A DNA stretch of 37,945 bases from a virus. The notes under the pieces were generated by a model, which did no database searches, was not told where the DNA came from, and saw only the letters and a program-made list of their open reading frames with translations. This document shows, one piece after another, positions 31,350 through 37,945 of the stretch. Location of the stretch: IMG/VR virus record IMGVR_UViG_3300044712_000743, positions 1 through 37,945 of that record; one strand, given 5' to 3'. The position numbers were made by a program, and so were the translations under genes. How positions within the stretch are numbered: position 1 is the stretch's first letter; every line of letters begins with the position of its first letter.

Positions 31350-33359
31350 ATGCTCTCCCTCGACATCTACAATTACTCGGTCGCCGCCCAGGATCGTGTG
31401 AACTTGTTGAAGGAGTGCATGGAGGAGATGGAGGCGGGGGCGAATCCGAAGTCGCTACAAACCAGATCTGGGCTGAGCTGGCAGAGTCTTTACCGCCTGT
31501 TCGCCGCGTGGAAGAAATCCAACGGCGACCGCAGCGTATTAATGGACCGGCGATATTACCGTGAGCTGTGGAAAACGGAAGAGTCAGCGGCGAAGCTGCC
31601 GGAGGAATTTTTGACGTGGGTGGCCGGTCAGATGTTGGGCAACCAGCGCAAATCGCGTCCAGCCTGGCGCGGCATCATACGGCGGTGGCTGCGCTGGCTC
31701 AACGGCGATCAATCGGCGCGCATTCCCGGCTATGAGACGTGTCCGCTCTGCGGCACATCCGGCAAGCATCCCAGCGGCTGGTCCTATACGAACCTGATGG
31801 ACAAGGCTCAGCCTCCGAAGGCGGAGCTGGTGCTGGCCCGCGTGGGCACGGCCGCGGCGCGCGAGTTCCTGCCTTGCGTTCACGGAACGCGGAAGGGAGC
31901 GCGCTGGCTGGAGTGGGTGTTTTTTGACGACGTTTGGCTGGATCGCAAGTGCATCGTTCCAGGATACCCGCAGCCGGCGCGTATCCTGCAGCTGGGCGGC
32001 CTGGACTATGCCACCGGGTATTATCTCAAGTTCGGCCAGCGCCCGGAGCTGCCCAATGACGACGGCACACGGGACCGGCTCAAGAAACGCGATTTCCTGT
32101 TCCTGGTGGCGGCTTTGATCGATGAGTACGGATTCCCCGAGCAGTACAAGATGCACTTCGTACTCGAGCGCGGCACGGCCACGCTATCGCGCGCGGAGGC
32201 CCAGGTGCTGTACGATGCCAGCGATGGCCGCATCGTCTGCGGCTACACCAGCATGGACGGACAATTCATGCTCGCCTGGGAGGAGGGGAAGATCGGCAAT
32301 TTCCGGGGCAAGTCCCCATTGGAATCTTGGCATGCGCTGCTCCACAATGAATCGGCATCCATTGGTGGCCAGGTCGGCAAGGACCGCAACCATTGCCCTC
32401 AGCTGATAGAGGGCATGGAACGTGAGGCCGTAACCTTATACCGCGCGGGCCTGGTCATGACCGAGGAGCAGCGCATGCAGCTCCGCTTCCCGTATCCCAC
32501 CCTCAGCGAAGCGTACGCGCAGACGCTGGACGTGGTGGCGCGGATCAATGCGCGCGCCGATCACGAGTGCGAGGGATTTGACCAGGTGGCGATCTGGAAG
32601 CTGCCCGGCGTGCCGATGCTCTGGCAGCCGGCGAGCACCCTTCCGGAGGGCATGGAAGATAAGGTGGAGTGGTCCTCGCGCGTGGAAACCCCGGCCGAGC
32701 GCAAGTCGCGGCTGTCAGTCGGCGTGCGCATGCTGCGGCTGCCGCCCGGAATCTGGCCGAGGTTCTATGACGACGGGCACGAGGTTTGCACCGTCAACCA
32801 GCGTTCCGAGATCGAAGTCCGCGTGGACGGCCGCAAGGTGTTCTTTGGTCCGGCGGATCCCGCGGCCGCCCTGCCTGCCGGATCCGAGGTGCTGGCCTAC
32901 TTTTTCCCGAACGATCCGCAGTTGGTCCACATCACGCACAAGGGGAAATACGTGGCCGCCTGGCCGCGCCTGCAGGTGCGCCGCGGGGACCGGGATGGCC
33001 TCAGCGCTGCCATTCGTCGCAACCAGACTTTCCTGAATGAAACCACCGCCAGGGTGACCAGCAAGATGGCGGAGAAGCTGTCCGACGAGCAAAGGCGCAC
33101 GGACGACAACTCCCGGCTGGTGGCGGCAGCGTTTGGAGTACGCACCGGCGACCAGGTCACGGAAACCTCCGGTGCAAGCGCTTTGCAGGCGATCAGCGAG
33201 CGCATTGCAAGTGACCGGAAAGATTCCCGGATAATGGACCGCGAAGCCAGGCGAGAAGGTCTGGCCGCCGCGGAAGAATTTTTGAGCGCCCCAGCCGCGA
33301 CAACGGCCGAAGCGCCCAGCCAATCGGACCAGGAGGAGTTCCTGGATTCGATTTTGTGA
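31350..33359 (+). CDS. MuA-like DDE transposase
   Basis: 669 residues, close to MuA (663). An N-terminal HTH-like region (residues 15-60) is followed by a Cys pair (CPLC, 131-134; also C176, H178). The RNase-H-like core begins at WLEWVFFDDVWLD (Asp193 or 194) and LDYATGYYLKFG (219-229). At the second position VLERGTATLS (Glu273) replaces the usual DxG motif. GKSPLESWHALLHNES gives Glu325. The C-terminal part has an SH3-like beta barrel (GVRMLRLPPGIWPRFYDDG) and a helical end. It excises and joins phage ends during integration and replicative transposition. Start: ATG at 31350, leader made of repeat. Confidence 0.88.
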   Translation: MLSLDIYNYSVAAQDRVNLLKECMEEMEAGANPKSLQTRSGLSWQSLYRLFAAWKKSNGDRSVLMDRRYYRELWKTEESAAKLPEEFLTWVAGQMLGNQRKSRPAWRGIIRRWLRWLNGDQSARIPGYETCPLCGTSGKHPSGWSYTNLMDKAQPPKAELVLARVGTAAAREFLPCVHGTRKGARWLEWVFFDDVWLDRKCIVPGYPQPARILQLGGLDYATGYYLKFGQRPELPNDDGTRDRLKKRDFLFLVAALIDEYGFPEQYKMHFVLERGTATLSRAEAQVLYDASDGRIVCGYTSMDGQFMLAWEEGKIGNFRGKSPLESWHALLHNESASIGGQVGKDRNHCPQLIEGMEREAVTLYRAGLVMTEEQRMQLRFPYPTLSEAYAQTLDVVARINARADHECEGFDQVAIWKLPGVPMLWQPASTLPEGMEDKVEWSSRVETPAERKSRLSVGVRMLRLPPGIWPRFYDDGHEVCTVNQRSEIEVRVDGRKVFFGPADPAAALPAGSEVLAYFFPNDPQLVHITHKGKYVAAWPRLQVRRGDRDGLSAAIRRNQTFLNETTARVTSKMAEKLSDEQRRTDDNSRLVAAAFGVRTGDQVTETSGASALQAISERIASDRKDSRIMDREARREGLAAAEEFLSAPAATTAEAPSQSDQEEFLDSIL

Positions 33360-33383
33360 CACACCAACAAAAAGGAGCCTAAC

Positions 33384-34424
33384 GTGAGTGATCCGAATCT
33401 GCAACCAGACAATGTCAAACGGATGAGCATTCCGGGTGACATCGTCAACCGAGCCACCAGCGATCTCGACGACGAAAAACGCAGTTTAATCCGCTGGTTC
33501 CATAGCCACTGCATGGAACACAACCTATCCCTGGTCGAATCCGGCAAGCTGATCCGCTATGACGATTCCACGGTCCATAAAATCTTCAACGGCCGATACG
33601 AGGGCAATCTCGACAACGTCTGCAAGGAGATCTCCGATCTCAAACACCTTGTCGAAGAGCGATCTGCGGGGCGGCGGCTGGATTTCGTGGTGACCAAAGG
33701 TGTGCAGCGCATCTGGAAGCTGTGCGACGCGGCCCTCGAGTATCAGCGCATCGGCTTCATCATCGGTGACAGCCAGACGGGTAAGACCACGGCGCTGCTT
33801 CAATACCAGCAAGACCACAACCACGGCTCCACGGTGTACGTGCGCTGCCCGGTCAATCCGAGCATGGCCATGTTTCTGGATCAGTTTGCCAGGGTGCTGC
33901 GCATCAGCACGCAGTACACGCAGCAGGAGATACGCCGGCGGATCATTTCGTCCTTCGACGATCGCATGCTGCTGATCGTGGACGAAGTGCATCAGTGCCT
34001 CAGCGCTCGCATGATGACCGCCGCCGCGCGGCCGATCGAGTTTGTCCGTGAACTGTTCGATGAGGCGCATTGCGGGGTGATCCTCTGCGGCACTCCGGTG
34101 TTCGATGAGGCCATGGAGCGCGGAGCCTTCGCCGGTATCCTGAAACAGTGCAAGCGACGGCGCATCTGTAAGGCGATGCTCCCTGCCACGCCTGCCCCCG
34201 AAGATATGAACCTGTTCTCGGCCGCCTACGGCCTGGAGCCGGCCACCGGGGAAGCCCTCAAGCTCCAAACCGATATCCTGCATGAGGAAGCCCTGGGCAT
34301 GTGGCTGACGTTGCTGCGCATGGCCGCCAAGTCGGCCCACAAATCTGGCAAACGCATGACCTGGGACCACGTGCGGAGAGCTTACCTTGGGCTGCGCGCC
34401 CTGGAAACGGAGGGTGGGTTATGA
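33384..34424 (+). CDS. MuB-like AAA+ ATPase, target selector
   Basis: 346 residues, GTG start with AAGGAG 9 bp upstream. An N-terminal HTH region (IRWFHSHCMEHNLSLVESGK, DDSTVHKIFNGRYEGN) precedes the AAA core: Walker A GDSQTGKT at 128-135, Walker B LLIVDEVH at 196-203 and a sensor-like GVILCGTPVF near 239-248. ATP-bound MuB coats target DNA, recruits the transposase and gives target immunity. Gene order transposase-ATPase with 24 bp between them is that of Mu. Confidence 0.9.
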   Translation: MSDPNLQPDNVKRMSIPGDIVNRATSDLDDEKRSLIRWFHSHCMEHNLSLVESGKLIRYDDSTVHKIFNGRYEGNLDNVCKEISDLKHLVEERSAGRRLDFVVTKGVQRIWKLCDAALEYQRIGFIIGDSQTGKTTALLQYQQDHNHGSTVYVRCPVNPSMAMFLDQFARVLRISTQYTQQEIRRRIISSFDDRMLLIVDEVHQCLSARMMTAAARPIEFVRELFDEAHCGVILCGTPVFDEAMERGAFAGILKQCKRRRICKAMLPATPAPEDMNLFSAAYGLEPATGEALKLQTDILHEEALGMWLTLLRMAAKSAHKSGKRMTWDHVRRAYLGLRALETEGGL

Positions 34425-34711
34425 GCACGCTGCTCTATCTTATACCGGCAATCTTCGTCCTGGCCGCCATGGCCTTCGTGGTGTCGCTTTTCTGGGCGGC
34501 CACGGGTTCTCCAGACGTCAATGGGGATCCGGAGCGGGATGCTGGCCAGATCGATGACGAGCCCAAGCCGCAGATGGTGCTGTGCATGGACTGCGGTCAC
34601 ATCATCCGCCACGGCACCAAGCCGGCCAGCCACGGCATCTGTATCCACTGCGTGCAACGGCGTCGCGCCCACCGCAACGCCGAAACCTTCAGCCTGAAAC
34701 CGTCCCATTAA
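34421..34711 (+). CDS. Membrane protein with cytoplasmic zinc ribbon
   Basis: 96 residues, ATGA-coupled to the ATPase gene. One transmembrane helix (residues 4-26: LLYLIPAIFVLAAMAFVVSL) and then an acidic linker, with a zinc ribbon C55-x2-C58...C74-x2-C77 (LCMDCGH, CIHCVQRRR). Topology unknown. Not a recognised family; early expression suggests an effect on host membrane or on signalling. Confidence 0.65.
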   Translation: MSTLLYLIPAIFVLAAMAFVVSLFWAATGSPDVNGDPERDAGQIDDEPKPQMVLCMDCGHIIRHGTKPASHGICIHCVQRRRAHRNAETFSLKPSH

Positions 34712-34858
34712 CCATCAATCAACTCCATGCCTACCAGCGAGCCAACCTGGGATGGACTTCCGCAGCACGAGATACTGCGCAGAATCATGATCCAGGAGCG
34801 TCGAGGATGGCAGGAACCCGTAAACCAAACACCACCACAAATCCAAAAGGAGCAAATC

Positions 34859-35317
34859 ATGACCGAAGCGATACAAGAACAGCCGGCCGTACCCGCGCAG
34901 GCACCAACAATGACTGCGACCGATACCATTAAAATGGAGATCGCCAAACTGAATGGGGCGCAATTCCAAGGCCGCCAGATCCTGCAACAGTTACCGGATC
35001 TCAAGCCGAAGCTGGTCCAGGACAAAATCTGTTTCCTGGCGTCCCAAGGTTACCTGAAACGGGTGCCGAGCGAAGGACCGGCCGTTTACCAACAAATCTC
35101 ACCTTTCACCAAGCCACACCGAAAGGCTTACAAACCGGAGGCCAAAGCGGAGCCGAAACCGACCAAAGTAACGCGGTTTACCAATGCGACGGTCACGCTG
35201 ACTGCCACGCCGTCCATCACGCCCACCGAGTCCATACTGTCCATGCTGTTCTGCCAAAAGCAGGCGCTGGAAACCCAACTTCGCAAGCTCACCGCCGCCA
35301 TCGAGGCGCTGTCCTGA
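34859..35317 (+). CDS. Early protein with winged-helix-like domain
   Basis: 152 residues from the ATG at 34859, chosen for AAGGAG 7 bp upstream; an in-frame ATG at 34727 has no such site but would close a 147 bp gap. Residues 20-75 (TIKMEIAKLNGAQFQGRQIL, KLVQDKICFLASQGYLKRV) suggest a winged helix. A Lys/Pro-rich linker (PEAKAEPKPTK) follows, then a C-terminal helix (FCQKQALETQLRKLTAAIEA) likely for oligomers. Family not recognised. Confidence 0.6.
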   Translation: MTEAIQEQPAVPAQAPTMTATDTIKMEIAKLNGAQFQGRQILQQLPDLKPKLVQDKICFLASQGYLKRVPSEGPAVYQQISPFTKPHRKAYKPEAKAEPKPTKVTRFTNATVTLTATPSITPTESILSMLFCQKQALETQLRKLTAAIEALS

Positions 35318-35319
35318 CC

Positions 35320-35356
35320 ATTCCAACTCCGTCAATCCTGTTAATTCTGTCAAAAC
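35320..35356 (+). repeat. Spacer repeat, AATCCTGTTAATTC type
   Basis: TTCCAACTCC is followed by GTCAATCCTG, TTAATTCTG and TCAAAAC. It joins the AACTCC and AATCCTGT unit types in one element upstream of the Gam-like gene, without a Shine-Dalgarno site. Confidence 0.8.
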
Positions 35357-35362
35357 ATCCCT

Positions 35363-35914
35363 ATGAGAAAAGTAACTGAAAAAGCCCCTGAAACTCCCGA
35401 TTTTGAGGAAGTAGTGAAACTGCTGGCAGTTCTATCCGATGCCACCAACCGGCTCATGGAAATCGAGAGCGACGCGAACGAACAGTTTCTCGTCATCATC
35501 GATGATCGGAAGGCCGAATATGCCCAACTGCAGCAAGCCTGCATCCGGGCTGAGACTGCATTGGAGACCATCTGCAAAATGCACCCCGAATGGTTTACGC
35601 GGGCCAAGAGCATTAAGACCCCCTATGGCAAGGTAATGTTTCACTCTAGCACGGTCTTGGAAATCACCAACGAAGAGGCCACGGTCCGGTTGCTCCGGGC
35701 GTGGGAAAAGACCAACCCTGAGTTTAATGCTCGGGATTACATCCGCAGCGTGGACTCTCCGAACATCGAAGCGCTGGAATCACTACCGGACTCGGTACTC
35801 GATCAGTTCATGGTCAAGCGCGTGAAAAAGGAAAACTTTTCAGCCACCCCGGCAAAGGTCGATTTCGGAAAGGCCGTCAAAGAGGCTGCGGTCGAAAAAG
35901 AGGCGGCGGCGTAA
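35363..35914 (+). CDS. gam: Gam-like host nuclease inhibitor
   Basis: 183 residues. A long N-terminal helix (EVVKLLAVLSDATNRLMEIE, YAQLQQACIRAETALETICK) leads to the compact domain KSIKTPYGKVMFHSSTVLEI, TNEEATVRLLRAWEKTNPEF, RVKKENFSATPAKVDFG. This is the Mu Gam family, a Ku-like dimer that binds DNA ends and blocks RecBCD-type exonucleases. A linear infecting or excised phage end needs it. Position after transposase and ATPase agrees with Mu. Confidence 0.85.
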   Translation: MRKVTEKAPETPDFEEVVKLLAVLSDATNRLMEIESDANEQFLVIIDDRKAEYAQLQQACIRAETALETICKMHPEWFTRAKSIKTPYGKVMFHSSTVLEITNEEATVRLLRAWEKTNPEFNARDYIRSVDSPNIEALESLPDSVLDQFMVKRVKKENFSATPAKVDFGKAVKEAAVEKEAAA

Positions 35915-35925
35915 AGGAGATCGCT

Positions 35926-36132
35926 ATGAATCAGGTTGAGCTAAATGGATTCACCCGCGGCAGCGATGGGCTGTACCGAAAAATCACGCGCGACGCCAAC
36001 GGACGGAGCGAACAAATCATCCGCGACGCGACGGGCAAGACCATCGGTTATCAAATCATCGAGTGGGACAGGAGGCGCAAATCACTGCACTCCACCACCA
36101 CATGGGACGGCAAATATGAGCACGTGGCTTGA
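35926..36132 (+). CDS. Small hypothetical early protein
   Basis: 68 residues with an excellent Shine-Dalgarno (AAAGGAG, 6 bp before the ATG). The sequence (GLYRKITRDANGRSEQIIRD, ATGKTIGYQIIEWDRR) suggests a beta-hairpin fold. No motif recognised. It follows Gam by 11 bp and overlaps the next gene by 17 bp. Confidence 0.65.
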   Translation: MNQVELNGFTRGSDGLYRKITRDANGRSEQIIRDATGKTIGYQIIEWDRRRKSLHSTTTWDGKYEHVA

Positions 36133-36484
36133 AACCGAAAACCGTCCGGCCTTCGCGATTTCCGTGCCGGTGCTGGCAGACGGATACGACTACCGCGCCA
36201 TGGTGCAGCGCATGGCAGCACGTGGCCTGGTCAAGCTTCCGGAGATCACTCCGGAAATGACCTGCGACGAATATGCGCGCCAGTTGGCTCAAGACAACGC
36301 GGCCGCCATGCGCCGGCTGCGCGCCCGTCGCCGCCGCCAGGGCCTCACCGGCGCCGGCCACCCGCGCAAGCGCCCATACCTCGCGCTGCCCGTCGATCCC
36401 ATCGCAAAACGGGAAGAGCGCCTGCGCCGCCAGCGCGAGCTCATGCGGCGGCGCTACGCGGCGATGAAAGATTCCAACTCCTAA
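36116..36484 (+). CDS. Arg-rich early protein
   Basis: 122 residues from the ATG at 36116. The middle (YRAMVQRMAARGLVKLPEIT, MTCDEYARQLAQDNAAAMRR) is helical and the C-terminal half very basic (RLRARRRRQG, EERLRRQRELMRRRYAAM), which suggests nucleic acid contact. The final DSNS is encoded by spacer repeat. An upstream in-frame ATG at 35945 lies in the previous gene and is not used. Family not recognised. Confidence 0.6.
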   Translation: MSTWLETENRPAFAISVPVLADGYDYRAMVQRMAARGLVKLPEITPEMTCDEYARQLAQDNAAAMRRLRARRRRQGLTGAGHPRKRPYLALPVDPIAKREERLRRQRELMRRRYAAMKDSNS

Positions 36485-36499
36485 CTTCGAACTTCCAAT
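36472..36499 (+). repeat. Spacer repeat, TTCCAACTCCTAAC type
   Basis: ATTCCAACTCCTAACTTCG and AACTTCCAATC stand between the Arg-rich gene end and the GemA-like ATG. In the direction of transcription it reads as the same AACTCC units that precede the minus-strand tape measure and tail tube genes. Confidence 0.85.
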
Positions 36500-36500
36500 C

Positions 36501-37001
36501 ATGAGCCCCAAACAACAAGGCTGGTACTGGCGCGAGTGGGCCGCGGTGCGCCGGGCGATGCCGGATGCCGATCGGCACGCTTTCCACGCTCGGGCTCTAG
36601 GCAAGGATAAGTCCAGCAAGCTGCTAACGAATAAGGACTTTGACCTGGTAATGGCCGAGTTTTGGAAGGTCACCCACCCTGAAAGCCTCAACAAACAGAT
36701 GCGCCAGCAGGACCAGACGCGCAATCGTGCCATGTTCACCGTTCGATCATTCCCGGAGCTCTACGTCGCGCGGATCTGCATGTCCAAATACGGCACCCGC
36801 GATCCGGAGCACCTAAACCTAGAGCAGCTCTGCCAGCTCGCCATGACCCTGAACAAGCGCAAGGAAGGGATCGACGATCGCGAGATCCGCAACGCCGAGG
36901 CCATGGACGAAAGCCTGCAATCTGAGGAAGGCATCGACGATCACGGCGTCCCGATCGTCGAGAACGAACCCGACCAGGTGACCGCCGAATGCCCGTTTTA
37001 G
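36501..37001 (+). CDS. GemA/gp16-like early regulator (DUF1018-type)
   Basis: 166 residues, ATG behind a spacer repeat without Shine-Dalgarno. The N-terminal 60 residues (WYWREWAAVRRAMPDADRHA, FHARALGKDKSSKLLTNKDF) resemble the GemA/DUF1018 pattern of Mu-like phages, including the basic segment and the LTN-DFDLVMAEF helix. The second half is helical with an acidic end. In Mu, GemA modulates host gene expression and DNA topology. The match is by pattern only, so the confidence is moderate. Confidence 0.6.
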   Translation: MSPKQQGWYWREWAAVRRAMPDADRHAFHARALGKDKSSKLLTNKDFDLVMAEFWKVTHPESLNKQMRQQDQTRNRAMFTVRSFPELYVARICMSKYGTRDPEHLNLEQLCQLAMTLNKRKEGIDDREIRNAEAMDESLQSEEGIDDHGVPIVENEPDQVTAECPF

Positions 37002-37086
37002 GCACTAGACTTTGTCGGTATTCCTGGTCATTTTATGACCCCAGGAAAACCGTCGTTTCAGAAACAAAAACGAAAGGTAAAATCAG

Positions 37087-37197
37087 ATGAAGAGAGGACT
37101 ACAATTGATCGTATTAATCGCAGCGATGTTCGGGCTGTTTGGCCCGATCCCATGTGATCCATGGCGAAAGAAAGGTCGATGGAAGTCGAATCCGTGA
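37087..37197 (+). CDS. Putative 36-residue membrane peptide
   Basis: MKRGLQLIVLIAAMFGLFGP begins a 36-residue product with one hydrophobic segment and a basic C terminus (WRKKGRWKSN). AAGG lies 9 bp upstream of the ATG. It overlaps the start of the last gene by 37 bp in another frame. It may be a real small membrane peptide or a translated leader for the following gene. No homologue is recognised. Confidence 0.4.
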   Translation: MKRGLQLIVLIAAMFGLFGPIPCDPWRKKGRWKSNP

Positions 37198-37709
37198 AAA
37201 AGCCCATCACCCGATCAGCATTGCGACCCCACCAGCCCCTCCCGGACGAAATCACGAGCCACCTGCTCGATTTCGTCCGGACTCATTTTTATGCGGAATC
37301 CCCCAAGCAATTTTACCAGGACCGCCGATTCCTGTTGCGGGTCGTGACATGGCCGGCGGCCTGGCTGAGCTCGCGAGCCGTAACCCTGCAGCCGGAGCGA
37401 TACCAGGCGATCGTTATTGAAGTCCTACGAGGCATCATGCACCACGGCAAAACCGATGCCGTCAAATACTGGCCAGGCTATCTCCTCCACTGCATCCAGG
37501 AGCACTTTAAGCACCACGGCGAGGCGATCTATGAAGAAGCCAAATCCCTCCGCACCTGTCTGGAGCACGCCTTCCTGGGAATCGCCAAGGCCAAGGCCGC
37601 GGCGCCCTCCAAAACCGTCGAAACCCTGGCCCAGGTCAACCGAGTCCTTACCGCGCCGCGCAGATCCAAGCAGGCATCCAGGCCCTCCAAACAACTCGAC
37701 CTGCTATGA
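37161..37709 (+). CDS. Last early-strand gene, in the mor position
   Basis: 182 residues. The first 30 residues are basic (SVKKPITRSALRPHQPLPDE); the body (FYQDRRFLLRVVTWPAAWLS, IEVLRGIMHHGKTDAVKYWP, LLHCIQEHFKHHGEAIYEEA) is helical and resembles no motif I know. The C terminus is basic with QLDLL at the very end. In Mu, mor follows gemA and activates middle transcription; no Mor-type HTH can be seen here. It is the last gene before the right-end sites. An ATG at 37179 is an alternative start. Confidence 0.55.
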   Translation: MAKERSMEVESVKKPITRSALRPHQPLPDEITSHLLDFVRTHFYAESPKQFYQDRRFLLRVVTWPAAWLSSRAVTLQPERYQAIVIEVLRGIMHHGKTDAVKYWPGYLLHCIQEHFKHHGEAIYEEAKSLRTCLEHAFLGIAKAKAAAPSKTVETLAQVNRVLTAPRRSKQASRPSKQLDLL

Positions 37710-37774
37710 CCCTGCAACCCCATTTCAGTGACTCTGCAGCGACGAGTCAAACCATTGAAACCCGGTCGATTATC

Positions 37775-37901
37775 ATTCTCAAACCTTTGGTAAACAGCCT
37801 TTTTCGGCGCCGGATTCTTAAACCTCTCCAAAACCCTCAGAATCCGACGTAAGTCCTTCCAATAAAGGAATCTAAACCCTTCTCAAGGAATTCTCACCCA
37901 T
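37775..37901. repeat. Right-end transposase-site candidates
   Basis: ATTCTCAAACCT at 37775-37786 and ATTCTTAAACCT at 37814-37825 are exact inverted copies of the left-end motifs (39 bp apart). With the next bases the shared form is ATTCTYAAACCTTTG for one site of each end. Weaker relatives are TCTAAACCCT at 37871-37880, CTTCTCAAGG at 37879-37888 and ATTCTCACCCAT at 37890-37901. The gene-free 37710-37945 thus looks like a Mu-type right end with several sites. The last 40 bases show nothing definite. Confidence 0.7.
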
Positions 37902-37945
37902 CTCGCGCAGACTCAGCCACATCCATGCGTTTATCTCCGTTACCC

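Noticed and set aside
33525-34370. 281-residue minus-strand frame opposite the MuB-like gene
   Set aside because: Complete overlap with a gene with Walker motifs; His/Arg/Gly-rich shadow composition.
1-37945. Target site duplication at the window edges
   Set aside because: No 5 bp match was found between sequence before left TG candidates and after right CA candidates, so exact termini were not called.

Overview
This window looks like a complete or nearly complete transposable (Mu-like) siphovirus genome, as a prophage or a virion assembly. The replication and head genes follow the Mu/B3 plan: a MuA-type DDE transposase, a MuB-type AAA ATPase, Gam- and GemA-like early genes, gp27/gp28-type terminase, a DUF935 portal, a gpI-type protease/scaffold and a Mu F-like head protein. 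The tail genes are of siphovirus type: one tube protein, a tape measure and a hub, with no sheath found. Two 12-base motifs close to the left edge recur exactly, in inverted orientation, close to the right edge, as expected of transposase binding sites at transposon ends. I see no tRNA, rRNA, CRISPR array, site-specific integrase or host housekeeping gene.

Layout. The late module runs on the minus strand from about 25.9 kb down to 0.17 kb. In transcription order it holds a lysis region (holin-like lipoprotein, Cys/His protein, small lipoprotein, membrane coiled-coil protein, winged-helix protein), both terminase subunits, portal, protease/scaffold, decoration protein, major capsid, a secreted protein, head-tail adaptor, F-like protein, tail completion and terminator, tail tube, a block of fibre/adhesin genes, tape measure, hub, two unknown genes and a DNA methyltransferase at the left tip. 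At 25.9-27.7 kb lies a regulatory hub with a structured intergenic RNA candidate, a GYF-domain membrane protein with its own terminator, palindromic operators, a small basic protein and an XRE repressor divergent from a Cro/Ner-like gene. The early operon runs on the plus strand from 27.73 to 37.71 kb: small zinc and winged-helix proteins, an O-like replication protein, a DUF3102-like protein, transposase, ATPase, Gam, GemA-like, and an unknown gene where Mu has mor.

Host. The host is not shown directly. A Verrucomicrobiota or other PVC-type Gram-negative host is my inference, from the many starts without a Shine-Dalgarno site, the Asn/Thr-rich fibre proteins with signal peptides, and the degenerate tandem repeats in the gene spacers.

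Most unusual points: (1) at least sixteen spacers are filled with degenerate 7-12 bp tandem repeats of a few families, some paired as inverted copies and some translated into protein; (2) at least four proteins of the virion module start with secretion signals, including a tail fibre carrying an SGNH esterase domain; (3) early and late modules diverge from a central immunity region, with both genome ends next to the ends of operons; (4) the transposase has Glu where the second catalytic Asp is expected; (5) a compact intergenic region with three nested inverted repeats could be a phage-encoded RNA.
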